A stretch of DNA of 64,000 nt from Leuconostocaceae bacterium ESL0958 (GCA_029433265.1 JAQTHT010000002.1:1-64000), one strand, 5' to 3'. Counted from the stretch's first letter, positions 44,354-51,954 are shown. Made by a program: numbers and translations. The notes: generated by a model not told the origin, from the sequence alone.

Positions 44354-44748
44354 TACTCCACTACTCCTATTTCTAATCTCGGGTGTTCTTTGTCGACGGC
44401 AAAATCACTGTCATATCCGACAATGAACTTAATACTGTCGTTTTCTAGGAAGGCATCGCCTTCGTACATTGCTTTCTGCATGCCATCTTGTAGGTATTTC
44501 TTGCAGAAGTCCCAGTTATCTGGGTCAATTCTGCCATCGGGTAGGTACCAGTCCAGCTTTAGCTTGCAGGGCCAAGTAAACTGCAGTCCTTCCGCCATGG
44601 CTAGTTCAACCTGTCGCTTGCAGTACATGGTCGCCATTTTTTTCATTTTGGCCCCTGAAAAGCGGTTCTGCCGCTCGGCGTTAATGTACTTGTTCAGTGT
44701 GAACTGCCGCATGACAGTCAGGTCTAATTCGATAACTTGCTTGTTCAT
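44353..44748 (-). CDS. rusA: RusA-like Holliday junction resolvase
   Basis: The 131-aa protein has the RusA pattern LPDGRIDPDNWDFCKKYLQDGMQKA with conserved acidic residues and a second acidic stretch EGDAFLENDSI. RusA resolves recombination junctions by cutting branched DNA. It sits in the phage recombination module. Confidence 0.82.
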   Translation of the reverse strand: MNKQVIELDLTVMRQFTLNKYINAERQNRFSGAKMKKMATMYCKRQVELAMAEGLQFTWPCKLKLDWYLPDGRIDPDNWDFCKKYLQDGMQKAMYEGDAFLENDSIKFIVGYDSDFAVDKEHPRLEIGVVE

Positions 44749-44772
44749 CTAACACCTATACCAATTTGATAT

Positions 44773-45450
44773 TTAACCCGTGTGTAGCTTATAAATCCGA
44801 GCGATTTTTTCGTCCACCAGGACCCCGCTCAGATGATTGTCTGCCATGAACTGTTCCTCTTCGTGATGGAACTGATCGTGGTGCTTGCGACAGAGGGCCA
44901 TCACACGCCGTCCTAAGTGGTTGATATGGTTGCGATTATTACCCATGCCGACCTTGCTTCCAGTCAGATGGTGTAAATCGGCTCTCAAACCGCATATAAC
45001 GCATTTTTTGCTAATCAGGCATGAATACTCGAAAGCTTCTACAAAATCGCTGTCAAGCTCACTGAGCGGCTTCCTGGATAGGCTGACGTTGTTAGCCAGG
45101 CAGAAACGTAGTAACAGGTCAATAAATCGATTAGCAGACTCTCGATTGCCGCTCCTGGCAGAAAGACTTAACTGCTCGTCGTCAAATAGGCAGCGGTACA
45201 GGAACTTGAAGTGCTCATACGTGGCATCCTCGTTTCCTGCCCACTGGCCGCCAATGTCTGCCTTGGCAATATCGTTCATGATGGCGAATGCAAAGTTACG
45301 CTGCTTAACGGTCACAGAGCGGCTGTCACAGAAAATCAGGCTAACTACACTCGAACCAAACTTTTCGAGTTCATTAAGCTTCTCTAGATCATCTAATTCG
45401 ATTGTGACGACCGCGCCACGACGGTTTAGTAATTTACCTGCAATTTCCAT
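44773..45450 (-). CDS. HNH-type nuclease of the phage recombination module
   Basis: The 225-aa protein has C-terminal HNH motifs: CVICGLRADLHHL, GRRVMALCRKHHDQFHH, with two CxxC-like Cys. It belongs to the putative HNHc nuclease class of lactic acid bacterial phages. The DNA at 45153-45182 is a protospacer of array spacer 210-239 with one mismatch. Confidence 0.85.
   Translation of the reverse strand: MEIAGKLLNRRGAVVTIELDDLEKLNELEKFGSSVVSLIFCDSRSVTVKQRNFAFAIMNDIAKADIGGQWAGNEDATYEHFKFLYRCLFDDEQLSLSARSGNRESANRFIDLLLRFCLANNVSLSRKPLSELDSDFVEAFEYSCLISKKCVICGLRADLHHLTGSKVGMGNNRNHINHLGRRVMALCRKHHDQFHHEEEQFMADNHLSGVLVDEKIARIYKLHTG
45153..45182 (+). other. Protospacer matched by spacer 210-239 (29/30)
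   Basis: The plus strand equals the crRNA guide except at one base, 45178, five bases from the 3' end where the PAM would be (G in the phage, A in the guide). The 3' flank is CAAATAGG. The mismatch is in the seed, as expected for an escape change. Confidence 0.93.
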
Positions 45451-45757
45451 TCGTCACATCTATCTTTTCGACATCATTACTGAAAATCATAAGCCCTGTG
45501 ATTTCACTCCCTCGAAAGGCAACAATCCTGCCATTTTCAGTGACGAACTCAAACTTCTTAAACCAAGCAAACAAATTATTTTGGTAATACGCCGTTTTCA
45601 ACCGCTTTAACTCACGGTCGCTGACCTTTACCTTGCGGTAATATAAAGGACTTGGTCTAACAGATCGACTGTTCCAGCCATAATTTAGAAATTCTAATTC
45701 TACAGTGTTCATGTTTACACCCTGTACATTCCTGATTGTTCCGCTAATCTCCGCCAT
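45434..45757 (-). CDS. Hypothetical phage protein (107 aa)
   Basis: From the ATG at 45757 (MAEISGTIRNVQG), six bases after the stop of the gene before it, the protein is 107 aa and beta-rich with a basic middle (RPSPLYYRKVKVSDRELKRLKTAYYQ). A later ATG at 45712 (MNTVELEF) is an alternative. It overlaps the HNH gene by 17 bp. Not recognised. Confidence 0.6.
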   Translation of the reverse strand: MAEISGTIRNVQGVNMNTVELEFLNYGWNSRSVRPSPLYYRKVKVSDRELKRLKTAYYQNNLFAWFKKFEFVTENGRIVAFRGSEITGLMIFSNDVEKIDVTNGNCR

Positions 45758-45762
45758 GCTTG

Positions 45763-46029
45763 TTAAATATCTCCGTTCTCGTACCGCAGTGACTCCACAC
45801 ACTCCTGCATCTTCTGCCTGATGGCTGGTCTAGGTGTTACCTGGCCCTTCTTGTATCGGCCTAACGACTTAGTCGAGATGCCATACAGCTCAGCAATTTG
45901 ATCCAAGCTGACACCGTTCCTTTTGGCGATGACGTCAATGTTTCGCTCTAACAGCCGTGTAATATCGTCCAGGTCATCGTTATATGCCTCGATGGCCATG
46001 TTCAACTCGTATAGCAATTGGCTGTTCAT
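45763..46029 (-). CDS. HTH-domain phage regulator
   Basis: An 88-aa protein whose C-terminal half is a HTH (VSLDQIAELYGISTKSLGRYKKGQVTP). It overlaps the replication gene by 4 bp and probably regulates the early operon or assists replication. Confidence 0.75.
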   Translation of the reverse strand: MNSQLLYELNMAIEAYNDDLDDITRLLERNIDVIAKRNGVSLDQIAELYGISTKSLGRYKKGQVTPRPAIRQKMQECVESLRYENGDI

Positions 46030-46925
46030 ATTTCAAAATCCCCTAATTTAGCCAAGTCAGCAAAGCTTGCCGCGCCCTCATCTTCCAGCCGTTGCTGCTT
46101 GTCAAATTGTTCGGCAGCAAACTGCGGTTCTTGGCGCTGCCTCTTACCACTTTTCTTTTGCGGCGGGATATAGCCGTCCACAAAGCCAATCTCAGTGGCA
46201 ATCTTCGAGTAGTGGTTAAATCTTTCAACCAGCGTTTTTGGCTGCAAGAAGGCAATATTCGTCCAAGTAGTGATTGCCCAGTTCAAGACGTCTTTAAACG
46301 CCCCTAGCTGAATGCCGTTGCCTGCTAACTCAGCAAACGTATCAGGGTCCCCTTCATTGCGGTTGGTTGCATGGTTGTAGGCCTGCAGCATTTGATTAGC
46401 GAGATTGGGGTTGGAAGAATTGCCGCTGGAATGATTTTTCCCCTCATCCCCCTCTGGGGGTTTGGGGGGGTGTTTCTCTGTCTCTAACTCTGTATCTAAC
46501 TCTTTCTCTAACTCTGTTGGACGTGCACTGGACACCGGTTGGACATTGTCCAATTTCTTTTGTTTCCTTTGCTCTCTCTTGTACCTAGCCCAATTTGTTT
46601 CTTGGCCGAGTAATGCAGGAACTTGGGACATTTCAACGTTGTTATCATCGTCAATTTGAATCAGCCCGGCTTTTTGGAAAAACGAGATCGTCATTGAGAC
46701 TTGGTCAGCCTCTTCATCAATCATCAGCGCCAACTCTTCTTCCAACTTCCCATACATGCCTTCGTAGTAAATGACGCCATCTGTTTCCAATGATTTCAGC
46801 ATCATTTTTTGATAAATGACAACCATGGTATCGCCACCAGCTAGCTTCCTAGCTTTCTTAATGGCCAAATTTTTATAGAAATTGTTGTCTAGCCGTAGCC
46901 AGAAATAAATAGGCTTCTTAGCCAT
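46026..46925 (-). CDS. Phage replication initiator / replisome organizer
   Basis: The 299-aa protein from the ATG at 46925 (MAKKPIYFWLRLDNNF) after AAGGAGG has the replisome organizer N-terminal winged-helix domain (1-125, KARKLAGGDTMVVIYQKMML), a Pro/Glu-rich linker and a DnaD-like helical C-terminus (about 180-270). It would recruit host helicase to the phage origin, often located inside this gene. Confidence 0.88.
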   Translation of the reverse strand: MAKKPIYFWLRLDNNFYKNLAIKKARKLAGGDTMVVIYQKMMLKSLETDGVIYYEGMYGKLEEELALMIDEEADQVSMTISFFQKAGLIQIDDDNNVEMSQVPALLGQETNWARYKREQRKQKKLDNVQPVSSARPTELEKELDTELETEKHPPKPPEGDEGKNHSSGNSSNPNLANQMLQAYNHATNRNEGDPDTFAELAGNGIQLGAFKDVLNWAITTWTNIAFLQPKTLVERFNHYSKIATEIGFVDGYIPPQKKSGKRQRQEPQFAAEQFDKQQRLEDEGAASFADLAKLGDFEI

Positions 46926-47133
46926 CATTCCTCCTTTCCCTTCCGACAAGGTCATCTAGAGCCATGTCGAAGTAATCTGCAATGCCAATCAGCACATCGA
47001 AGCTTGGCTTAGAATAGCCATTCTCCAGGTCGGCAATAGTGCCTGATGATGTGCCGATTTCTCGTGCCATCTTCCGCACAGAAACGCCCTCTTTTGTCCG
47101 CAGGGCGTTAAGGCGCTTTCCGAATTCGTACAT
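46918..47133 (-). CDS. Small Cro/C1-type HTH protein
   Basis: The 71-aa protein is a complete HTH domain (FGKRLNALRTKEGVSVRKMAREIGTSSGTIADLENGYSKPS). It lies between ssb and the replication gene and probably controls the early operon. It overlaps the next gene by 8 bp. Confidence 0.85.
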   Translation of the reverse strand: MYEFGKRLNALRTKEGVSVRKMAREIGTSSGTIADLENGYSKPSFDVLIGIADYFDMALDDLVGRERRNDG

Positions 47134-47148
47134 AGCTATACCAATTTG

Positions 47149-47688
47149 CTAAAATGGCAGGTCGTCTTCTGAGATGTCAATCTCAGCGTTGTTGTTCGCA
47201 CCAAATGGTGTCGGACCGGCCTGGTTCATTCCTGGTTGACTGCTATTGTTTTGCTGGCTAGCAAAAGGTTCGGCTGTCCCGTTGTAGCTCTGACCTTGAT
47301 TACCAAATCCTTGATTGCCAGCAGTCGGTGCTTGACCCTCGTTTTGCGCCCGGCGCTGTTCACTATCGGCCTTTGACTCAATCAGTGAGAAGTTATCAAC
47401 GACTACTTCTGTGACATAGACCCGCTGCCCCTGATTGTTTTCATAATTACGGGTTTGCAGCCGGCCTTCCACCGCAACTGGCGCTCCTTTTCCAGTAAAG
47501 TTGGCAAAGTTCTCGGCTGACTTCCGCCAGATGATACAGCGGATAAAGTCTGCTTCTCGATCGCCATTCTGCGTTTTGAAGTTCCGGTTCACGGCAAGCG
47601 TGAAGGAAGCCACCGCAACCCCAGACTGGGTATATCGGAGATCGGCGTCATTTGTTAGGCGGCCCATTAGTACAACTCGATTAATCAT
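47149..47688 (-). CDS. ssb: Single-stranded DNA-binding protein
   Basis: The 179-aa protein has the OB fold start MINRVVLMGRLTNDADLRYT, a Gly/Gln/Asn-rich linker and the acidic tip EIDISEDDLPF that binds partner proteins. Phage-coded SSB normally accompanies an annealing recombinase, here the ERF gene immediately upstream. Confidence 0.96.
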   Translation of the reverse strand: MINRVVLMGRLTNDADLRYTQSGVAVASFTLAVNRNFKTQNGDREADFIRCIIWRKSAENFANFTGKGAPVAVEGRLQTRNYENNQGQRVYVTEVVVDNFSLIESKADSEQRRAQNEGQAPTAGNQGFGNQGQSYNGTAEPFASQQNNSSQPGMNQAGPTPFGANNNAEIDISEDDLPF

Positions 47689-48368
47689 TATTTAGCTGCC
47701 TCCTTCCCTTCTTCTGCTTCATCAAACATCTTAAAATCTTCATTCAAAGCGAACGCACAAGCGCCATAGAAGGCATTTGATTGGGCGAACGATAATTTGT
47801 CCACGTCGTTCATAGAGCCGCGCTCCATGCCGATCGCTGCCCATACTGCATCGATTTTTTTCTTGTCGACTTCCGCTAACTTACGTTTTGCTTGCGCCTG
47901 GACCGCTCGTTTCATTTCAGTTTCCTTAGCCAAATGCTTTTGCAATTCGGTGATTTCCTGGCCATCATCGTCTTCGTCTGTCGGTGTAACGCCGAATGCA
48001 GCCATTAGAGAGCCACGTTTAGCGTATGTTGCTGCCTTCATTGACTCCTGACTATTGTTTGAGGCGATCACTGGCAGACCTTCTACAGCAATGCTTTCCC
48101 CGGAACGATGGAGAATATAAGTGACAACCTTCCGGCTTTCCTTTCCAGCGGCGTTCATATCTGTAACGATTGCCTGTGTGAATGACAGGCCCGCATCAGA
48201 ATCCTTATTAGCCTTACGGATGGCGTTTGCCACATCGTTTAGATCTGCATACTTCGCTCCGTGAACACCAGTATGTGTTTTCTGCGGCTGTTTCAAAGCA
48301 GACTGCAGCTTGTTTAGCGCTTCAAACAACTCTGCTTTCGGAACATCAATGTTGTAATTTTCAATCAT
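47688..48368 (-). CDS. erf: ERF-family single-strand annealing recombinase
   Basis: The 226-aa protein has ERF features: LNKLQSALKQPQKTHTG, KYADLNDVANAIRK, and SMKAATYAKRGSLMAAFGV, as in the P22 Erf-type annealers. It anneals homologous single strands during phage recombination. It shares a 1-bp overlap with ssb. Confidence 0.92.
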   Translation of the reverse strand: MIENYNIDVPKAELFEALNKLQSALKQPQKTHTGVHGAKYADLNDVANAIRKANKDSDAGLSFTQAIVTDMNAAGKESRKVVTYILHRSGESIAVEGLPVIASNNSQESMKAATYAKRGSLMAAFGVTPTDEDDDGQEITELQKHLAKETEMKRAVQAQAKRKLAEVDKKKIDAVWAAIGMERGSMNDVDKLSFAQSNAFYGACAFALNEDFKMFDEAEEGKEAAK

Positions 48369-48637
48369 TACTCGTACTCCCTTTCGTAATCGGACAAGTC
48401 TTCTTCTAGTTCGGATATAGCTAAATCAATATCATCCAGTTCGCGTTTGACATCGTTTATTTCACTTTTTACCAAGTACAAATCCGGCTCATTTAGCTGT
48501 TCCTGCAATTCTTCACGCTTTGCGTAAAGATTACCCAGCTCTTTTTCGCCGCCGCTTATAAGCGAACCTAGTTCTTGTGCCCTTTCTTCTTGCTCCAATT
48601 TTTCTGGATAAAGCAACATGCTATTTTCAATAATCAT
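48368..48637 (-). CDS. Coiled-coil phage protein
   Basis: From the ATG at 48637 (overlapping the upstream stop as ATGA) the 89-aa protein is a long charged coiled coil (KLEQEERAQELGSLISGGEKELG...). It overlaps erf by 1 bp. It may be an accessory of the recombination module. Family not recognised. Confidence 0.75.
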   Translation of the reverse strand: MIIENSMLLYPEKLEQEERAQELGSLISGGEKELGNLYAKREELQEQLNEPDLYLVKSEINDVKRELDDIDLAISELEEDLSDYEREYE

Positions 48638-48852
48638 GCCTGTTCGTACCATACAATGTCATCAAGAGATTCTTGCCTGATCACGGCCTCTTCTCCGTTA
48701 ATGAAGTCTGCCAAGTCATCATCTAAAACATACATTCCGTACTTGTAAGAACTAGTTTTGACATAAGCTATTCTGTGCGCATCATTTGCAATTTCGATAC
48801 TTTCCGCATCCATGGGTTCACGGTTAAATACTTCTAGCAGAACTACTTTCAT
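48634..48852 (-). CDS. Small phage protein carrying the perfect self-protospacer
   Basis: From the ATG at 48852, whose first bases overlap the stop of the gene before it (ATGA), the protein is 72 aa and acidic, with YGMYVLDDDLADFINGEE. It is a paralogue of the 75-aa protein at 48962-49189, which shares the VLDDDL core. Function unknown. The 30 bases at 48805-48834 equal spacer 539-568. Confidence 0.78.
   Translation of the reverse strand: MKVVLLEVFNREPMDAESIEIANDAHRIAYVKTSSYKYGMYVLDDDLADFINGEEAVIRQESLDDIVWYEQA
48805..48834 (-). other. Protospacer identical to spacer 539-568 (30/30)
   Basis: All 30 bases match. On the minus strand, the guide-identical strand, the 3' flank is GAAAGTATC, sharing the N-AAA pattern with the other protospacer at 45183-45190 (CAAATAGG). 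Confidence 0.97.
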
Positions 48853-48962
48853 AGATCCCACCACCCATCGTCTAGCTGACTTGCTATTTCTTCCAGTTCG
48901 CCGTCGCTATAGCCGAATGGGCTACCTGGGAGGTTCACCACTAAAACATCTTTGTCTTCCAT
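48849..48962 (-). CDS. Small acidic phage protein (37 aa)
   Basis: A 37-aa frame (MEDKDVLVVNLPGSPFGYSD...) with GGGAGG seven bases before the ATG; stop and start overlap with both neighbours, as in the rest of the operon. Very acidic. Function unknown. Confidence 0.65.
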   Translation of the reverse strand: MEDKDVLVVNLPGSPFGYSDGELEEIASQLDDGWWDL

Positions 48963-49189
48963 CAGGCCACCTCCCAGTCGATATTTCTCAACGACTGCCG
49001 TTCGATCTCTACGTTGTTTTCCGACAACACAATGTCCATTAGGTCATCGTCTAACACGTACTGGCCGAACGGATTGCTACCGGTCGTTACAAATGCGATA
49101 GAACGCAGGTTATGATTATGAACGATGATCTCGTGAGCAGTCATGCTGCCATGCTTGTACACGTCCAATGGTCGAACTCTACTTTTCAT
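48962..49189 (-). CDS. Small phage protein, paralogue of 48634-48852
   Basis: A 75-aa protein with FGQYVLDDDLMDIVLSEN, preceded by a full AGGAGG. It shares the YVLDDDL core with the gene two places downstream. Function unknown. Confidence 0.75.
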   Translation of the reverse strand: MKSRVRPLDVYKHGSMTAHEIIVHNHNLRSIAFVTTGSNPFGQYVLDDDLMDIVLSENNVEIERQSLRNIDWEVA

Positions 49190-49241
49190 GTCAATTTCCT
49201 CCTATGCTATAATGGAGGCATAAATTTCTGGTCAGGGAACT

Positions 49242-49484
49242 TTATGCCTTAGCCCGCTTGGTTGCAGCCTTGCGGGCTTTTTTATCTGCCTTGCGCTCAA
49301 TCTTAGCTAGACGTCGCGCTTGGTACGCTTCGTTGCGTGTTATATCCCGTTCGATATCACTGTGGCTGTACAGCGGCTCTGTAAATAAGCCCTTTTTGTA
49401 CCCACAGGTTAGGACCGTGCCGACGAATAAACTGCCGGCAATTAGCATGATGGTGTTTAGCGTCATTATCGTTTCTTGTGTCAT
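49242..49484 (-). CDS. Small single-pass membrane protein
   Basis: An 80-aa protein with one N-terminal membrane segment (LNTIMLIAGSLFVGTVLTCG) and a Lys/Arg/Ala-rich cytoplasmic tail, whose final codons lie in a GCCCGC...GCGGGC hairpin. Function unknown. Confidence 0.7.
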   Translation of the reverse strand: MTQETIMTLNTIMLIAGSLFVGTVLTCGYKKGLFTEPLYSHSDIERDITRNEAYQARRLAKIERKADKKARKAATKRAKA

Positions 49485-49493
49485 TTTTTATCC

Positions 49494-49700
49494 TCATACT
49501 TTATGAACGTACTTCACGTTTTCTTCTAGATACTTAGCAACTGCTGATTCAAGGTATCTTGGCTTCTTGTATGTTGGAATTGGATAGTATGGAAATCCTG
49601 GTTGTATAATTAGTATTTCAACAAGATCTCTAGACACTTCCATTTCTTCTGCCAAGCCGCCTATATCGAACAGTCTGTATCCCGTTTTACTTAGCGGCAT
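49494..49700 (-). CDS. Small excisionase/MerR-like DNA-binding protein
   Basis: The 68-aa protein (YRLFDIGGLAEEMEVSRDLVEIL...YLESAVAKYLEENVKYV) has a winged-HTH pattern like phage excisionase or DUF771-type proteins. It is the first leftward gene after an inverted repeat and a divergent plus-strand gene, so the two may share control. Confidence 0.6.
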   Translation of the reverse strand: MPLSKTGYRLFDIGGLAEEMEVSRDLVEILIIQPGFPYYPIPTYKKPRYLESAVAKYLEENVKYVHKV

Positions 49701-49727
49701 ATAAATCCATTCCTTTTGGTATCCTTT

Positions 49728-49756
49728 AATTACTGGCAGTGACGTGCCTAGTAATT
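49728..49756. promoter_or_regulatory. Long inverted repeat between divergent genes
   Basis: AATTACTGGCA (49728-49738) is the inverted copy of TGCCTAGTAATT (49745-49756), with one unpaired base, around GTGACG. There is no T run, so it is not a terminator. It lies 19 bp before the plus-strand gene 49775-50005 and 28 bp beyond the start of the divergent gene and is a likely operator. Confidence 0.6.
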
Positions 49757-49774
49757 TGAAAGGAGCAAAATATT

Positions 49775-50005
49775 ATGAATGAAATCCAAAAAGCTATTTA
49801 CGAATCGTTATCCAATGACACATTGATTGATATTCATACCGTTGACGGAGAATCCATTAGAGTAGATGAGTTCATCTCAACTATTTCTCCATCATTAGTT
49901 CGATTAGCTAAATCGAAGGGTAATGCCATTAACAGTAGAAAACGATTTTATCTAGTGAATATCGATTCCATCACTTTTATTGAAGAATTTAATAAACTTC
50001 AATAG
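49775..50005 (+). CDS. Isolated plus-strand phage gene (76 aa)
   Basis: A 76-aa protein (MNEIQKAIYESLSNDTLIDIHTVDGESIRVDEF...) with AAAGGAG nine bases before the ATG. It is the only plus-strand gene inside the leftward early operon, which marks it as an added gene (moron). It looks like a small beta-alpha domain; I do not recognise it. Its opposite direction, own control repeat and size make it a secondary anti-CRISPR or anti-defence candidate. Confidence 0.68.
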   Translation: MNEIQKAIYESLSNDTLIDIHTVDGESIRVDEFISTISPSLVRLAKSKGNAINSRKRFYLVNIDSITFIEEFNKLQ

Positions 50006-50123
50006 AACTAACGAGCTTTGAAATGGCCTCAATCATTTCAGGGCTCTTTTTTGTTTCGGGATCGTTTAATACATCAATCACGAACTTTCCGATTTCTCCA
50101 ACTACCGTTTTTTCTTTACTCAT
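49989..50123 (-). CDS. Small phage protein (44 aa)
   Basis: A 44-aa frame (MSKEKTVVGEIGKFVIDVLN...) with GGGGAG five bases before ATG. It overlaps the stop of the antirepressor gene by 4 bp and converges with the plus-strand gene over 17 bp. Function unknown. Confidence 0.6.
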   Translation of the reverse strand: MSKEKTVVGEIGKFVIDVLNDPETKKSPEMIEAISKLVSSIEVY

Positions 50124-50806
50124 ACCAACTCCCCTTGTTGAACCATTGCCTTAGCAGCGCTTGACGGTTCCCAGTTGTCGATGAAATCAATCACCATGTC
50201 ATAATCTTTAGACTTGATTCGTGACCGGTTGCCAGCGCCTGTTACCTGCTTAATCTGGCTGTTCAAGTCCTTGAACAATGGGCCGCGCTTTGACTTGTCG
50301 ATATGGTGCAGCGCTGCATACTGATGTACACGCTTTGCAACGGCCCTGGAGATGGCGTTGCTGTCTGTTGCCGTAATAACCTGGTTCTCAATATAGGTAT
50401 CCATCTTAGTTTCGATGCCCTGAACTTGCTCCTTTAGCTTGGTAGTTCCTTGAGCAATCAGTGCAATTTTGTCAAAGTCATCCATTGGCTGAACAGAATA
50501 GCTGCCTGTCTTGCGAATTGAAGGCAGAACTTCATGATTAACCCAGCGCATAAACTTTTTAGCTTCTGTCTTCCGACTAGCTCCGATGAAATTATAAAGA
50601 CCTGCTTCACTAACAATATTTGCTTCTCCTTGACGACCTAGATTGAACCTAGCCCGTTCATCATCTTCCAAACGCTTAAGCGCATCTGTGGTATTTTTGA
50701 TGTCAAGGACCTATGCTAAATCGGCAGCGACGAACCATGTTTCTCCATCTTGTGTAACCGTTCGAACATCCATGTTGTCAAAATTAAAAGCAGTTACTTC
50801 GTTCAT
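50120..50806 (-). pseudogene. Phage antirepressor interrupted by an amber codon
   Basis: The frame starts at the ATG at 50806 (MNEVTAFNFDNMDVRTV, after GGAG) and reads GETWFVAADLA, the BRO-N start, then hits TAG at 50711-50713 (codon 32) and continues in the same frame with VLDIKNTTDALKRLEDDERAR...MRWVNHEVLPSIRKTGSY and a C-terminal ORF6C-like domain to 50120. The stop replaces a single codon, probably Lys (AAG to TAG). The rest is intact. Either the gene is dead, or a 3' part is made from an internal start. Confidence 0.85.
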
Positions 50807-50825
50807 TTGTTTCTCCTTTATATTT

Positions 50826-50840
50826 TACGGTTAAACCGTA
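50826..50840. promoter_or_regulatory. Repressor operator 1
   Basis: TACGGTTAAACCGTA is a perfect 15-bp palindrome at the end of cro, ahead of the antirepressor gene. Two related copies lie at 51077-51091 and 51127-51141. Confidence 0.85.
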
Positions 50841-51037
50841 CTGCGGGGTAAAAAATTAATCTCATCATAGGTAACTCCATAATGAGATGTAATCTTATTG
50901 ATTTGCCGTACATTGGGGAATGTTTTTGCGTTTTCCCAATTCATCCACGTATCAGGGCTCACACCAATAATCTTAGCTGCTTGTGCTTGCGTTTCATTCA
51001 TATTTGAGCGCAATGCTTTTAGCGTTAACATAGCCAC
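50831..51037 (-). CDS. Cro-like repressor
   Basis: From the GTG at 51037, eight bases after AGGAGG, the protein is 68 aa with a HTH (NMNETQAQAAKIIGVSPDTWMNWENAKTFPN). An ATG two codons later is an alternative. It is divergent from the cI-like gene with two operators between, the standard lysis-lysogeny switch. Confidence 0.88.
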   Translation of the reverse strand: MAMLTLKALRSNMNETQAQAAKIIGVSPDTWMNWENAKTFPNVRQINKITSHYGVTYDEINFLPRSTV

Positions 51038-51076
51038 ATCGCTTGCCTCCTTTCTTAATGTATGAATCAATCATAA

Positions 51077-51091
51077 TACGGTTAAACCGTA
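51077..51091. promoter_or_regulatory. Repressor operator 2
   Basis: The same palindrome TACGGTTAAACCGTA as at 50826, located in the cro leader. Confidence 0.88.
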
Positions 51092-51126
51092 TTGTCAAGT
51101 TTTTTTACTACTTTTCTTGTTTTTTT

Positions 51127-51141
51127 TACGTTTAAACCGTA
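51127..51141. promoter_or_regulatory. Repressor operator 3
   Basis: TACGTTTAAACCGTA, one base different from the perfect palindrome, located upstream of cI. The reduced symmetry may give it weaker affinity. Confidence 0.82.
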
Positions 51142-51175
51142 AAATATCATTATTGAACCAGAAAGGTACCTTCCC

Positions 51176-51544
51176 ATGAGCAGTCTAGGAAACAAAGAAA
51201 TATTATCGAATAATATCAAACATTTGCTGAATAAGAACGCAATGACTCCTGCCGAATTAGCTGATAAATTAGATATTAAAAGAACAACAGTATACGACTG
51301 GGTCAACGGTGTTACCTATCCAAGAATTGATAAATTAGAAATGATTGCAGATTTTTTCAAAGTAAAAAAATCTGCTTTGGTTGAAAAACAATCTGTTGAT
51401 GAAAGTGAACAAAAAATAACAGATATCCTAGATAACGAAACTATCCTCGCATTCGACGGTAAGCCCATCGACGACGAAGACAAGCAAAAGCTGCTAGAGT
51501 ATGCCCGCTTCATTCTTCACGAACGTGAACAGGAGGGCCGATGA
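51176..51544 (+). CDS. CI-like phage repressor
   Basis: The 122-aa protein has a HTH in residues 10-70 (MTPAELADKLDIKRTTVYDWVNGVTYPRIDKLEM) and a short helical C-terminus without a LexA-type autocleavage domain. It would keep the prophage silent by binding the three operators. Without its own protease domain, induction probably works through the neighbouring ImmA-like protease. The two genes overlap by 4 bp. Confidence 0.9.
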   Translation: MSSLGNKEILSNNIKHLLNKNAMTPAELADKLDIKRTTVYDWVNGVTYPRIDKLEMIADFFKVKKSALVEKQSVDESEQKITDILDNETILAFDGKPIDDEDKQKLLEYARFILHEREQEGR

Positions 51545-51954
51545 GTATTAACTATTATGACGCAATTATTGTTGAAGAACTCGAAGGCATCGCTTATCGG
51601 AACGGAATTAAAGTTCTAAGGGCCCACGATCTAAAGCCATCGGTACCAGATACGACCTGGGCTAGCTTGCGTGCCGTTATTATGAACAAAAATGCAGACA
51701 CGAAAGTAAGCTACGCTTTCCGTTTAGCCCATGAGCTAAGCCATCTGATGTACGGCGACACCACGGCTCAGAATGTGTACCAGTTCAGTGAACTGTGCAA
51801 GCGTGGAGAAGAGCTGCTGGCCCATCAGAATGCTATTGAGATGCTAATGGATATTCGTATGCCAAAAGATGTCTATTCTTTCATGGAATACTATGCTGTT
51901 CCATCTTGGTTGGAATACCACGCAGCTAATACATTCAACAAACTAAATTATTAA
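51541..51954 (+). CDS. ImmA/IrrE-type metalloprotease
   Basis: The 137-aa protein carries the zinc motif RLAHELSHLMYGD (HExxH) near residue 62 and a further Glu (EELLAHQNAIEMLMD). ImmA-like proteases cut the partner repressor after DNA damage. It is coupled to the cI-like gene, which supports this role. Confidence 0.9.
   Translation: MSINYYDAIIVEELEGIAYRNGIKVLRAHDLKPSVPDTTWASLRAVIMNKNADTKVSYAFRLAHELSHLMYGDTTAQNVYQFSELCKRGEELLAHQNAIEMLMDIRMPKDVYSFMEYYAVPSWLEYHAANTFNKLNY

Noticed and set aside
50711-50713. Selenocysteine or pyrrolysine reading of the in-frame TAG
   Set aside because: No such machinery or element is visible, and the site is not a catalytic residue in this family. A simple nonsense change is the better explanation.
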